DNA of 64,000 bases, from positions 434,001-498,000 of the forward strand of contig NZ_CP035806.1 of NCBI RefSeq assembly GCF_004208635.1, read 5' to 3'. Shown here one piece after another: positions 40,130 to 48,425 of the stretch (position 1 is its first letter; the number at the start of each line of letters is the position of its first letter). Both the position numbers and the translations under genes were made by a program. Source of the DNA: Leucobacter triazinivorans. Lineage in GTDB: Bacteria > Actinomycetota > Actinomycetes > Actinomycetales > Microbacteriaceae. Below the pieces are notes generated by a model. The model searched no databases and was not told the origin of the DNA. It saw only the letters and a program-made list of their open reading frames with translations.

Positions 40130-41815
40130 TCACAGCTCGCCGCGCAGGGCCGCCTGCAGCGTGTCGAGGCGTACGCCGCCGATCGCCAGCGCATCCCGGT
40201 GGAAGGCGCGCACGTCGAAGTCGGATCCGGCGGCCTCGGCGCGCTCCCTAGCCTCGTCGCGCAGCGCCTCCCAGATGCGCTGGCCCACCTTGTACGAGGG
40301 CGCCTGCCCGGCCCAGCCCAGGTATCGCAGCACTTCGAAGCGGACGAATCCGTCGTTCATATTGACGTTGTCTCGCATGAAGGAGAACGCGAAGTCGCCG
40401 TCCCAGACGCCCGCGCCATCGGGGCGGGTCTTGCCCAGGTGCACCCCGATGTCCAGCACCACCCGGGCAGCGCGCATCCGCTGCCCGTCGAGCATCCCGA
40501 GCCGATCGGCGGGGTCCTCGAGATAGCCGAGCTGTTCCATCAGTCGCTCCGCGTAGAGCGCCCACCCCTCCGCGTGCCCGGAGGTGCCCGCCAGTTGGCG
40601 TCGCCACTCGTTGAGCGTTCCGCGATTCACCACTGCCTGGCCGATCTGCAGGTGATGCCCGGGCACACCCTCGTGGTAGACCGTCGTGAGCTCTCGCCAC
40701 GTGTCGAACTCCGTCACCCCCTCGGGCACTGACCACCACATGCGACCGGGTCGCGAGAAGTCGTCGCTCGGACCCGTGTAGTAGATCCCGCCCTCCTGCG
40801 TCGGGGCGATGCGGCACTCCAGCGCACGAATCTGATGGGAGATCTCGAACTGCGTCTCACCGAGTTCCGCCACCGCACGATCACTCGTCTCCTGCATCCA
40901 GCGTCTCAGCGCTTCGGTGCCGTGCAGCCGACGACCGGGGTCGCGCTCCAACGCCGCCACCGCCTCGGCCACGATGCCGGGACGGGGTACTCCCCCGACG
41001 ATCTCTGCCGCCGCGCGCTCTTGCTCCTCGGTCATCCGCGCCAGTTCTTCCAGGCCCCACTCATAGGTCTCGTCGAGGTCGATCCGGGCCCCCAGGAACC
41101 CCTCGGAGGCGAGCTCGTAGCGTTCTCGTCCGAAGGCGTCCTCCGAGCTCGCCGTGGGCGCGATCTCGCGTTCGAGGAAATCGGCCAGGTCGGCGTAGGC
41201 GCTCGAGGCCGCCGCGGCCGCGGCCGCGAGTTCCAGCGCGAGGGGGGCCGGCACACCGGAGGTCGACGCGAGCCGGCCGAAGAAGCCGGGCTCCTCGGGG
41301 GAGCCCGCCGTGCGCCGCGACTGCGCCGCGACTTCGACGACCTGCCGCACGGCGGGGGTCAGCCCGCGCGACGCCCCCTCGGACAGGCTCTCGCGATACC
41401 CCGCGAGCGCCCCGGGAATCTCCCGCAGGCGTGCCGCAACGAGTTCCCAATCGGCGGCGGACTCGGTGCGCATCAGGTCGAAGACGTCGCGCATCTGCTG
41501 CGGGGGCGACTCGATGACGTTGAGATCGCGCAGGTGCTCGCCCGATTCGTGCTGGGCGAGCGACAGCCGCAGCTCCGATGCGAGATCGGCGCGGGTCACC
41601 GCGTCGACCTCATCGGCGGGCGGCGCGGCCGCAAGCTCGGCGAGAACGCTTCGTCGCGCCTCGGCGACGCCTTCGGCGCCTGCCGGCGAATAGTCCGCGA
41701 GCCCCGAGCTCGGCCTGCCGATGTACGTGCCGACCGTGGGGTCGTGCGCGACGAGGGCGTCCACCCAGGCCTCTGCGATGCGATCGACGGCGGTCTGCCT
41801 GCGCTCCACGTTCAT
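40130..41815 (-). CDS. DUF885 family putative metallopeptidase
   Basis: A 561-residue mostly helical protein. The zinc-binding helix VYHEGVPGHHLQIGQA (about residues 375-390) and downstream EGWALYAERLMEQLG are the signature of DUF885 proteins, a gluzincin-like family related to carboxypeptidase M32. There is no signal peptide. ATG 41815 lies seven bases after TAGGCT, so it is likely leaderless. It is followed by ychJ. Substrate unknown; peptidase activity is inferred from the HExxH-like motif. Confidence 0.85.
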   Translation of the reverse strand: MNVERRQTAVDRIAEAWVDALVAHDPTVGTYIGRPSSGLADYSPAGAEGVAEARRSVLAELAAAPPADEVDAVTRADLASELRLSLAQHESGEHLRDLNVIESPPQQMRDVFDLMRTESAADWELVAARLREIPGALAGYRESLSEGASRGLTPAVRQVVEVAAQSRRTAGSPEEPGFFGRLASTSGVPAPLALELAAAAAAASSAYADLADFLEREIAPTASSEDAFGRERYELASEGFLGARIDLDETYEWGLEELARMTEEQERAAAEIVGGVPRPGIVAEAVAALERDPGRRLHGTEALRRWMQETSDRAVAELGETQFEISHQIRALECRIAPTQEGGIYYTGPSDDFSRPGRMWWSVPEGVTEFDTWRELTTVYHEGVPGHHLQIGQAVVNRGTLNEWRRQLAGTSGHAEGWALYAERLMEQLGYLEDPADRLGMLDGQRMRAARVVLDIGVHLGKTRPDGAGVWDGDFAFSFMRDNVNMNDGFVRFEVLRYLGWAGQAPSYKVGQRIWEALRDEARERAEAAGSDFDVRAFHRDALAIGGVRLDTLQAALRGEL

Positions 41816-41822
41816 ACCGTCC

Positions 41823-41828
41823 AGCCTA
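41823..41828 (-). promoter_or_regulatory. -10 box TAGGCT, leaderless-type
   Basis: TAGGCT on the minus strand, seven bases, then ATG 41815. Confidence 0.5.
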
Positions 41829-41986
41829 GAGCTTCGCCAACCGACCGTCGGGAGTTCGGGCCTCCCGCCTGTCGGTTCGCGAAGCGCGGCGCTTCAGGGC
41901 AGAATGGAGGTGTGCACGGCGCGATCCCGCACCCCGTGCTCACCGGCAGCCGGTTCCCGTCTGCGCAGACGTTCCGAGGAGACCCC

Positions 41987-42208
41987 GTGAAGATTCGCAC
42001 CCGTATCGCCACCGCCGTGACCGCAGCGCTCGCCTCGGTCTTCGTCGCCGTGCCCGCGTTCGCCCACGACGGCGGGCACGAAGAATCGATGTTCTCGACG
42101 GCGGGCGATCCGCTCGACGTGGTGGCGATCTCGATCGTCGGCGTCGTGCTGCTGGCCGTGGTGCTGATCGGTTCGACGCTCGTGGGCAATCTCTTCGAGA
42201 AGAAGTAG
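41987..42208 (+). CDS. Small membrane protein with signal-like N-terminus
   Basis: A 73-residue protein. A cleavable signal peptide is likely (TAVTAALASVFVAVPAFA), then a short His/Asp/Gly-rich segment, one membrane helix (VVAISIVGVVLLAVVLIG) and a short cytoplasmic FEKK tail. The mature product would be a tiny single-span protein with a ~20-residue outer face. GTG 41987 has CGAGGAG about six bases before it. It ends upstream of a 19-bp terminator. I do not recognise a function. Confidence 0.7.
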   Translation: MKIRTRIATAVTAALASVFVAVPAFAHDGGHEESMFSTAGDPLDVVAISIVGVVLLAVVLIGSTLVGNLFEKK

Positions 42209-42223
42209 CCTCAGACGGAGCGC

Positions 42224-42266
42224 GCAGCTGGGGCCGGGATCCGTGCAGGATCCCGGCCCCAGCTGC
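42224..42266. terminator. Perfect 19-bp bidirectional hairpin
   Basis: 42224-42242 and 42248-42266 are exact reverse complements with a five-base loop GTGCA. It lies 15 bases after the small membrane-protein stop and 17 bases from the stop of the convergent decarboxylase-fold gene. Confidence 0.85.
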
Positions 42267-42283
42267 ATTGACGAGCGGGGCGT

Positions 42284-43915
42284 TCAGCTCACGACGCGGA
42301 TACCGTCGACTGCGGCGTCGACCGCGCCGCGCACATACCCCGTGGGCGAGGCCGCGACGGCCCGCAGAAACTTCACGGTCTCGGCGGTGATCTCCTCGCC
42401 CGGCAGCAGATTGGGGATGCCCGGCGGGTAGGCGGCCAACGTATCGGCGGAGACGCGTCCGATCGCCTCCTGGGCCGGCACGATCTCGCTCGCGCCGAAG
42501 TAGGCGTCGCGCGGCAGCAGGCGCAGCGCGCCGGGCTCGGGCAGCTCGGGGAACGCCGCTCCCCGCTCCTCCGGCCCCAGGCGGGCCGCCTCGTCGGCGA
42601 CCTGGTCGAGCGCTGCGGAGAATCGGGCGACGTCGGGGGTGCGCAGCGCACCGATCACCGCGACGACGCTCGTCGCAGTCGACATTTCGAGATACACGCC
42701 GTGCTCGCGGATCATGCGTCCGCGCACCCAGTGCCCGCTGCGCCCGAGTGCCGAGACGTCGATCGGCACGCGCAGCGGATCCGTGTCGACGATGTCGGGG
42801 AACTCGCCGAATCCGTCGCTGATGACCGCGAACCGCGGATCGCGCCGCAGCCGTGTGCGCAGATCCTCAGCCGCCCGGATCGCTGCTCCGATCCGCTCCT
42901 CCCCCGTGACCAGCGCACGACGGGCCGCGTCGAGCGAGCTCATCAGCACGCCGCTCATCGATGTCGACGCCGTCATGGAGAACGCGCGCGCCACGAGCGG
43001 TTCGAGGCGGTCGGCGAAGGGGCCGTGGCCCAGGTGCAGCATGGCCGACTGGGTGAGGGATCCCGCGAGCTTGTGCGTGCTCGAGACCACGAGGTCGGCG
43101 CCCAGTCGCGCCGGCGACTCGGGCAGCTCCGGGTGGAAGCCGAAGTGGGCGCCCCAGGCGCCGTCGACGATGAGCGCGGCGCCGTGCGCGTGGGCGACAT
43201 CGGCGAGGCCCCGCACATCCGCTGTCGAGCCGAAGTAGCTCGGCGAGACGACGTAGACGCTCGACACTGCGCGCCCGGCCTCGGATTCGCGGGTGAGCGC
43301 CGCGTCGAGCGCGTCCGGCGCGAGTCCGTGCGCGATCCCATGATGCGCGTCAATCGCCGGCGCGACGAAGGAAGGGATCAGTCCGGCGAGCAGCACCCCG
43401 TCGGTGAAACTGGAGTGCATGCTGCGCTGGATCAGCACGCGCTCGCCGAGCCCGCGCACGGCGATGGCCGCCGTGCGGTTCGCCTGCGATGCGCCGTTGG
43501 TGAGGAACCAGCTGCGCCGGGCGCCCCAGGCCTCTGCGGCGAGGCGCTGAGCGTCGACGAGCGGCGAGTCGTCTCCGAGGTCGATCCCCTCGATCATGAG
43601 CGGCACATCGAGTCGCGCCGCACGCGGCCCGAGGAGCTGCGCGATGTGCGCGCCGCCGTCGTCCGGGTCGTTCCCGTGCCCGGGCACCATCATCGAGAGC
43701 GGCTCGGAGGCGCCGAAGCGCTCGATCGCCTCGGCGTACGGAGCCTGCTGCTGCTCGGCGGAGAAGCGGCGCGCGAACGCCTCCTCGCCGGTCGCCGAGA
43801 TGCCGGCGGACGCCGCGCTCGGACCCGTGCGGTCATCGGGGCCGGGGCGGGCCTCGGAGCCGGGCACGTCGTCGTCGATGCGGGTACCGGGCGTCCACGA
43901 ATCCTGATGCAGCAT
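42284..43915 (-). CDS. Orn/Lys/Arg decarboxylase-family PLP enzyme
   Basis: A 543-residue fold-type I PLP enzyme of the prokaryotic ornithine/lysine/arginine decarboxylase family. Signatures are MMVPGHGNDPDD, WFLTNGASQANRTA, YVVSPSYFGSTADV, LIVDGAWGAHFGFHPELP and VVSSTHKLAGSLTQSA, where the lysine binds PLP. The C-terminal domain ends with the YPPGIPNLLPGEEIT motif. It would make a diamine or agmatine from a basic amino acid; specificity is unclear. ATG 43915 has a poor ribosome site. It is divergent from a LysR-type gene across a perfect CAATA-N5-TATTG palindrome, so it is probably LysR-controlled. Confidence 0.87.
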   Translation of the reverse strand: MLHQDSWTPGTRIDDDVPGSEARPGPDDRTGPSAASAGISATGEEAFARRFSAEQQQAPYAEAIERFGASEPLSMMVPGHGNDPDDGGAHIAQLLGPRAARLDVPLMIEGIDLGDDSPLVDAQRLAAEAWGARRSWFLTNGASQANRTAAIAVRGLGERVLIQRSMHSSFTDGVLLAGLIPSFVAPAIDAHHGIAHGLAPDALDAALTRESEAGRAVSSVYVVSPSYFGSTADVRGLADVAHAHGAALIVDGAWGAHFGFHPELPESPARLGADLVVSSTHKLAGSLTQSAMLHLGHGPFADRLEPLVARAFSMTASTSMSGVLMSSLDAARRALVTGEERIGAAIRAAEDLRTRLRRDPRFAVISDGFGEFPDIVDTDPLRVPIDVSALGRSGHWVRGRMIREHGVYLEMSTATSVVAVIGALRTPDVARFSAALDQVADEAARLGPEERGAAFPELPEPGALRLLPRDAYFGASEIVPAQEAIGRVSADTLAAYPPGIPNLLPGEEITAETVKFLRAVAASPTGYVRGAVDAAVDGIRVVS

Positions 43916-43973
43916 GGAGTCATGATCCCGCGCCCTCGGCACGGGCTGGAACCCTGCATTCGCCTCACGGGCG

Positions 43974-43988
43974 CAATATGCTGTATTG
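43974..43988. promoter_or_regulatory. Candidate LysR operator CAATA-N5-TATTG
   Basis: A perfect 15-bp palindrome (CAATA TGCTG TATTG) lies in the 123-base region between the divergent decarboxylase-fold and LysR genes. It is AT-rich against the local background. Size and symmetry match LysR-type binding sites. Confidence 0.6.
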
Positions 43989-44038
43989 AACCACTCCCCC
44001 GCGATCTCGCACGCCGCTCCAGAAGGATGGTGGACCTC

Positions 44039-44953
44039 ATGATCGACCTCAGACAGCTCCTGGCGCTCAGCGCCGTGGCCGCCGAAGGATCGGTGGCGCG
44101 CGCAGCCACCCGACTGGGCTGGAGCCAGCCGACGGTCGACTATCACCTGCGCAATCTCGACCGCCTCGTGGGCGCAGACCTCACCGAGCGCAGCACCCGC
44201 GGCAGCAAGCTGACCACGGCGGGATCGCTCATGCTCGAGCGGGGCCAGGAGATCCTCGGCCTCGCCGAACGGGCGCTGACCGACGTGCGCGATCTCGCTC
44301 AGTTGGGTCGGATCCGCCTGAGGTTCGGCACGTTCCCGACGGCCGCCGCGCGTCTCCTCCCCGGAATCACGAGCCGCGTGGCCGAACTCGGCATCGAACT
44401 CGACGCCACGCTCGAGGAGCTCGCGCCGCTCGTCACGCGGGTCAACCAGCACACGCTCGACGCCGCACTCGTCTACGCGGCAGGCGGCTACCGACTCCCG
44501 TTCCGCGCCGAGGTGCACACCACGCACCTCTTCACGGATCCGATGCTCGTCGCCCTGCCCGCGTCGCACCCGGCCGCGCGGCACCGCACCTTCGATCAGG
44601 AGACGCTGCTCTCGCTCGCCACCGACAGCTGGGTGATGGGCTCGACCCCGGGCGACACGCTCGATGATCTCGTGCGAGAAGTGTTCCAGGCGGCCGGCCA
44701 TCAGATCGACGTCGCGATCAGAACCGACGACTACTCCGTCGTGCTCGGGCTCGTCGCGGCGGGCATGGCCGTCGCGCTCGTGCCGAGCCTCGTCGGCAAC
44801 CGGCCGCCCGAAGGCGTCGTGCTGCGCCCCGTCGACGATCCGCGCTTCACGCGCGAGCTCCTGCTCGCCGCGCCGGCCGGTCCCGGTGGTCCGTCCGCCG
44901 CCGTGCGCCAGCTGGCCGAGGCCGTCCGGCGCTCCATCAGCGCACTCGGGTAG
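44039..44953 (+). CDS. LysR-family transcriptional regulator
   Basis: A 304-residue LTTR. The N-terminal winged helix (LRQLLALSAVAAEGSVARAATRLGWSQ, in two blocks, then VDYHLRNLDRLVGADL) is followed by an alpha/beta effector domain ending in VRRSISALG. It probably senses a metabolite linked to the divergent PLP enzyme and regulates it through the intergenic palindrome. ATG 44039 was chosen (AAGGA 11 bases upstream); ATG 44027 in the same frame is possible. A short GGGCG/CGCCC hairpin follows the stop. Confidence 0.88.
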   Translation: MIDLRQLLALSAVAAEGSVARAATRLGWSQPTVDYHLRNLDRLVGADLTERSTRGSKLTTAGSLMLERGQEILGLAERALTDVRDLAQLGRIRLRFGTFPTAAARLLPGITSRVAELGIELDATLEELAPLVTRVNQHTLDAALVYAAGGYRLPFRAEVHTTHLFTDPMLVALPASHPAARHRTFDQETLLSLATDSWVMGSTPGDTLDDLVREVFQAAGHQIDVAIRTDDYSVVLGLVAAGMAVALVPSLVGNRPPEGVVLRPVDDPRFTRELLLAAPAGPGGPSAAVRQLAEAVRRSISALG

Positions 44954-45051
44954 GGCGGCGCTTCGCCCCTCAGCCAAGGGTCGAGTCATCCACCGGCTCC
45001 GACCTGACTCCGAACCGCACCGGCGCGCCACCGGCTGCGGATCCCGCGGGC

Positions 45052-46551
45052 TCAGTGGCCCGCCGGCGCCCCGACCTCCTGATCGGCGGGCTTCTGCACG
45101 AAGAACGCCAGCACCACCGGCACGACCGCGATACAGGCGGCCACCAGGAATGCGGCGTGCGTACCCGGCTCGCCGGCCTCGGCGGTCGGCAGGCCGCGGG
45201 CCTCCCCGGCGTGCAGGAACGTCGAGTAGATCGAGATCAGCACGGCCGTTCCGGCGGCGCCCCCGACCTGCTGCAGGGTGTTCAGCACCGCGGAGCCGTG
45301 CGAGTACAGCGACCGGTCGAGTGAACCGAGTGAGGCCGAGAAGAGCGGCGTGAACGAGCCCGCGAGGCCCAGCGACATGAGGATCTGCACGATCACGAGG
45401 AACCACATCGGCGTGTGCACGCCCACCGTCGAATAGGTGAACAGCGCCACGGCGATGAGGATCGTGCCCGGCACCAGCAGCGTCTTGGGGCCGCGGGCGT
45501 CGTAGATGCGCCCCATGACCGGCCCGAGGAGCCCCATGAGCACCGACCCGGGCAGCAGCACGAGGCCGGCGGCAGTCGGATCGAGGCCCGCCACGTTCTG
45601 CAGGTAGAGCGGCAGCAGGGAGAACGTGCCGAACATCGACAGCGCAACGACGCCCATGATGATCACGGAGACCACGTAGTTGCGCGTGGCGAAGACCCTG
45701 AGGTCGAGCAGCGCGTCGTTGCGCTTCTGCAGCGCCAGCTGACGCCACACGAAGAGCGTGAGGAACACGGCCCCGCCGAGAATCACGCCCCAGGGCGGAA
45801 CGGATCCGGCCGTCGAACCGCCTGCTGCGCCGTGGCCCCCTCCGAGCTGGCTGAGCCCGTAGACCAGGCCGCCGAACGCGAACGCAGACAGGATGATCGA
45901 CAGCACATCGATCGGAGCTCGAGTGGTCTCCCCCAGATTGGTCATCCACTTCGCCCCGAGCAGCAGCGCGGCCGCGGCGATGGGCAGGATGATCCCGAAC
46001 AGCCAGCGCCAGCCGAGCGTGTCGAGCACGACGCCCGAGAGCGTGGGCCCGAGCGCGGGCGCGAGGCTCATGACGAGCCCCACCCGTCCCATCATGCGGC
46101 CGCGCGAGTGCGGGGGCACCACGTTCATCATCGTCGTCATGAGCAACGGCATCATGACGCCGGTGCCCGCGGCCTGCACGATGCGGCCGAGCAGCAGCAC
46201 CGGGAACCCGGGCGCGACGAGGCAGATGGCGGTTCCCAGCACGAACGCGCTCATCGCCGCGAGGAATACCTGTCGCGTGGTGAAACGCTGCAGCAGGAAT
46301 CCGGTGGTGGGGATCACGACCGCCATCGTCAGCATGAAGGCGCTGGTGAGCCACTGGCCCAGCTCGGGCGGAATGCCCAGCGTCTGGTTCAACGACGGAA
46401 TGGCGATCGCCATGGTCGTCTCGTTGAGGATCGCGACGAACGCCGCCGCGAGCAGCAGCCAGATCACCCGCATGCCGGCAGGATCGATGGTGTCGCCCGG
46501 CACCGCAGGCCGGACGATGGGCGCTGTGGATTCGCCAGCAGATTGAGACAT
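45052..46551 (-). CDS. DHA2-family MFS drug/solute exporter (14 helices)
   Basis: A 499-residue proton-antiport efflux permease. About 14 hydrophobic helices are present. Motif A-like RMMGRVGLV, the motif C region LAPALGPTLSGVVLD, and WRWLFGIILPIA after helix 5 are typical of EmrB/QacA exporters. A Gly/Ser-rich loop lies in the middle. ATG 46551 is inside a perfect ATAAGG-N6-CCTTAT palindrome, suggesting repression by a TetR- or MarR-type protein not encoded adjacent. Substrate unknown; the nearby decarboxylase-fold enzyme could provide one. Confidence 0.88.
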   Translation of the reverse strand: MSQSAGESTAPIVRPAVPGDTIDPAGMRVIWLLLAAAFVAILNETTMAIAIPSLNQTLGIPPELGQWLTSAFMLTMAVVIPTTGFLLQRFTTRQVFLAAMSAFVLGTAICLVAPGFPVLLLGRIVQAAGTGVMMPLLMTTMMNVVPPHSRGRMMGRVGLVMSLAPALGPTLSGVVLDTLGWRWLFGIILPIAAAALLLGAKWMTNLGETTRAPIDVLSIILSAFAFGGLVYGLSQLGGGHGAAGGSTAGSVPPWGVILGGAVFLTLFVWRQLALQKRNDALLDLRVFATRNYVVSVIIMGVVALSMFGTFSLLPLYLQNVAGLDPTAAGLVLLPGSVLMGLLGPVMGRIYDARGPKTLLVPGTILIAVALFTYSTVGVHTPMWFLVIVQILMSLGLAGSFTPLFSASLGSLDRSLYSHGSAVLNTLQQVGGAAGTAVLISIYSTFLHAGEARGLPTAEAGEPGTHAAFLVAACIAVVPVVLAFFVQKPADQEVGAPAGH

Positions 46552-46567
46552 AAGGAATCTACCTTAT
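46550..46567. promoter_or_regulatory. Operator-like palindrome ATAAGG-N6-CCTTAT over the MFS start
   Basis: Perfect 6-bp arms with a six-base centre span the start codon of the DHA2 exporter and its likely -10 elements (TAAGGT or TAGATT on the minus strand). A repressor bound here would block transcription directly. Confidence 0.65.
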
Positions 46568-46616
46568 CGGAAATCCTCGTGCTCCGCTGACCCGGCGCGA
46601 CGGACCGCGGGGATCG

Positions 46617-46644
46617 GGTTTCGACTCGCTGCGCTCGATCAACC
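46617..46644. repeat. REP-like intergenic element GGTT...AACC
   Basis: A 28-base imperfect palindrome beginning GGTTTCGACTCGCTGCGCTC and ending AACC, with GCGACTCGCTGCGC repeated 8-20 bases later. Very similar short elements are, from general knowledge, common between genes in Microbacteriaceae. It lies just downstream of the amino-acid ABC ATPase gene end (minus strand). Confidence 0.55.
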
Positions 46645-46668
46645 GGCGGAGCGACTCGCTGCGCACCG

Positions 46669-47466
46669 CTACTCCGCGAACGGGTCGCGCAGACGCTGCA
46701 GGAAGGCCGCGGTCTCCGCGCGCTCGGGGCGCTCGAAGATCTGCTGCGGCGGGCCCGACTCGATGATCACCCCGTCCTTGAGGTAGACGACTCGATCGGC
46801 GACGCGGCGCGCGAACGACATCTCGTGCGTGGCCATGACGATCGTCGAGCCGGCCGCCTTGAGCTCGCGCACGAGGTCGAGCACCTCGCCCACGAGCTGC
46901 GGGTCGAGCGCGCTCGTGATCTCGTCGAGCAGCAGCAGCTCGGGGTCGGTCGCGATGGCGCGGGCGATGGCGACGCGCTGCTGCTGGCCGCCGGAGAGCC
47001 GATCCGGGTACTCCTTGGCCTTGTCGCCGAGCCCGATGCGCTCGAGCAGCGCGAGACCCGTGCGCTCGGCCTCGGCGCGCGAGGTGCGGAACACCTTGCG
47101 CGCCGCGAGCGTGACGTTGTCGAGCACGTTCATGTGCGGGAAGAGGTTGTAGTGCTGGAAGACCACGCCGATCCGCGCCCGCACCCGGTCGGCGTCGGCG
47201 CGGGGGTCGGTGATGTCCTCGGCCGCGCCGTCGGCGCCGTGCAGCAGGATGCGGCCGTCGTCGACCTGCTCGAGCAGGTTGATCGTCTTGAGCAGCGTCG
47301 ACTTGCCGGATCCCGAGGCCCCGATGAGCACCACGACCTCGTGCCGGCCGACGGTGAGGTCGATGCCCCGCAGCACCGGGTGCTCGTCGAAGCGCTTGTG
47401 CACTCCCTGCACGTCGAGCACCACCGCCGGTCCGGTCTGCTCCTCGGGCCGCAACGTGCCGCTCAT
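46669..47466 (-). CDS. Polar amino-acid ABC importer ATP-binding protein (GlnQ-like)
   Basis: A 265-residue ATPase. Walker A GASGSGKSTLL, Q-loop FQHYNLFPHMNV, signature LSGGQQQRVAIARA, Walker B LLLLDEITSALD and H-loop ATHEMSFA are all intact and typical of the PAAT family. ATG 47466 overlaps the permease stop (ATGA), and it is the last gene of the SBP-permease-ATPase operon. The tail PERAETAAFLQRL matches GlnQ-type ends. Confidence 0.93.
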   Translation of the reverse strand: MSGTLRPEEQTGPAVVLDVQGVHKRFDEHPVLRGIDLTVGRHEVVVLIGASGSGKSTLLKTINLLEQVDDGRILLHGADGAAEDITDPRADADRVRARIGVVFQHYNLFPHMNVLDNVTLAARKVFRTSRAEAERTGLALLERIGLGDKAKEYPDRLSGGQQQRVAIARAIATDPELLLLDEITSALDPQLVGEVLDLVRELKAAGSTIVMATHEMSFARRVADRVVYLKDGVIIESGPPQQIFERPERAETAAFLQRLRDPFAE

Positions 47467-48329
47467 ACCGCGCCTCCCACCTGCTCGCGCCGCTGCGCTC
47501 GCGCCGTCATCCAGTCGGTGAGGCGGATGAACGGCCACGACAGCAGCACGAAGAGCACCCCCGCCAGCACGTAGGGCGTGAAGTTGTAGCTCGCCGCCAC
47601 CTCGATCTGGGCCGCGCGCACCGCGTCGACCGCACCGAGCACTGAGATCAGGCCGACGTCCTTCTGCATCGACACGAAATCGTTCATGAGTGCGGGGGTC
47701 ACTTTGCGCACGGCCTGCGGCATCACCACCAGGCGCAGCGTCTTGCCGTGGCTGAGCCCGAGCGATCGCGCCGCGAGCCGCTGCGAGGGATGCACGGCGT
47801 CGATCCCCGCGCGCAGCACCTCGGCGACGTAGGCCGAGTAGCAGAGGATCAGCGCGATCGTGCCCCAGACCTGCGCGGGCACGCGACCCGTGAGCTCGAG
47901 GCCGGGGATCCCGAACCCCACGAGGTACAGCACCAGCAGCACCGGGATGCCGCGGAAGATGTCGGTATAGCCCGCCGCGAGCAGCCGCACGGGGGTGAAC
48001 ACCGCTCCCTTGAGGGTGCGCGCGATCGCGAGCAGGGTACCCAGGATCGCGACCCCCAGCGCGGCGACGACGAGCACCTGGATGTTCAGCCACAGTCCCT
48101 TGATGACCCGCGGGAACGACGCGACGGCCACCTGCGGGTCGAAAAAGGTCTCGCGCACGCGATCCCAGCCCGGGCTGTTCACCAGCACGACGGCGATCAC
48201 GCCCGCGAACACGAGTGTGCTGACGACGCTGACGAGGATCGAGCGCTGCTTGCGGGCGCGACGGTACGCGCGCCGCTCGAGCTCGATCCGAGAGGGCTCG
48301 AACGGCGCGGCGTCGACAGATGCGGTCAC
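47463..48329 (-). CDS. Polar amino-acid ABC importer permease
   Basis: A 288-residue membrane subunit with an extended N-terminal cytoplasmic segment, one extra helix and the usual five-helix PAAT core. The EAA loop region YVAEVLRAGIDAVHPSQRLAARSLGLS is clear in consecutive blocks and is followed by the MPQAVRKVTPALMNDFVS coupling segment. Only one permease gene is present, so the importer is probably a homodimer. GTG 48329 with GGGAAG upstream. A stem-loop pair separates it from the binding-protein gene. Confidence 0.92.
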   Translation of the reverse strand: MTASVDAAPFEPSRIELERRAYRRARKQRSILVSVVSTLVFAGVIAVVLVNSPGWDRVRETFFDPQVAVASFPRVIKGLWLNIQVLVVAALGVAILGTLLAIARTLKGAVFTPVRLLAAGYTDIFRGIPVLLVLYLVGFGIPGLELTGRVPAQVWGTIALILCYSAYVAEVLRAGIDAVHPSQRLAARSLGLSHGKTLRLVVMPQAVRKVTPALMNDFVSMQKDVGLISVLGAVDAVRAAQIEVAASYNFTPYVLAGVLFVLLSWPFIRLTDWMTARAQRREQVGGAV

Positions 48330-48346
48330 GGGCTTCCCATCGTCAT

Positions 48347-48372
48347 CCGGTCCGGGCAGGCGCCCGGACCGG
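48347..48372 (-). terminator. 11-bp intercistronic hairpin (SBP-permease gap)
   Basis: 48347-48357 pairs exactly with 48362-48372 around loop AGGC. It is likely a partial terminator or 3' stabiliser that lets the binding-protein message exceed the permease message. Confidence 0.6.
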
Positions 48373-48386
48373 CGGAAACTGGTCGG

Positions 48387-48422
48387 GCGGGGTCTCGCGC
48401 GGAATCGTGCCGCAGACCCCGC
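48387..48422 (-). terminator. 9-bp hairpin directly after the SBP stop
   Basis: 48387-48395 pairs with 48414-48422 with an 18-base loop, only three bases past the binding-protein stop codon and in tandem with the 48347-48372 hairpin. Confidence 0.5.
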
Positions 48423-48425
48423 GGG

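Noticed and set aside
43916..46354. Apparent N-terminal extension of the decarboxylase-fold frame for ~800 codons upstream.
   Set aside because: It crosses the LysR and MFS genes antisense and has no homology; the real protein begins MLHQDSW at 43915.
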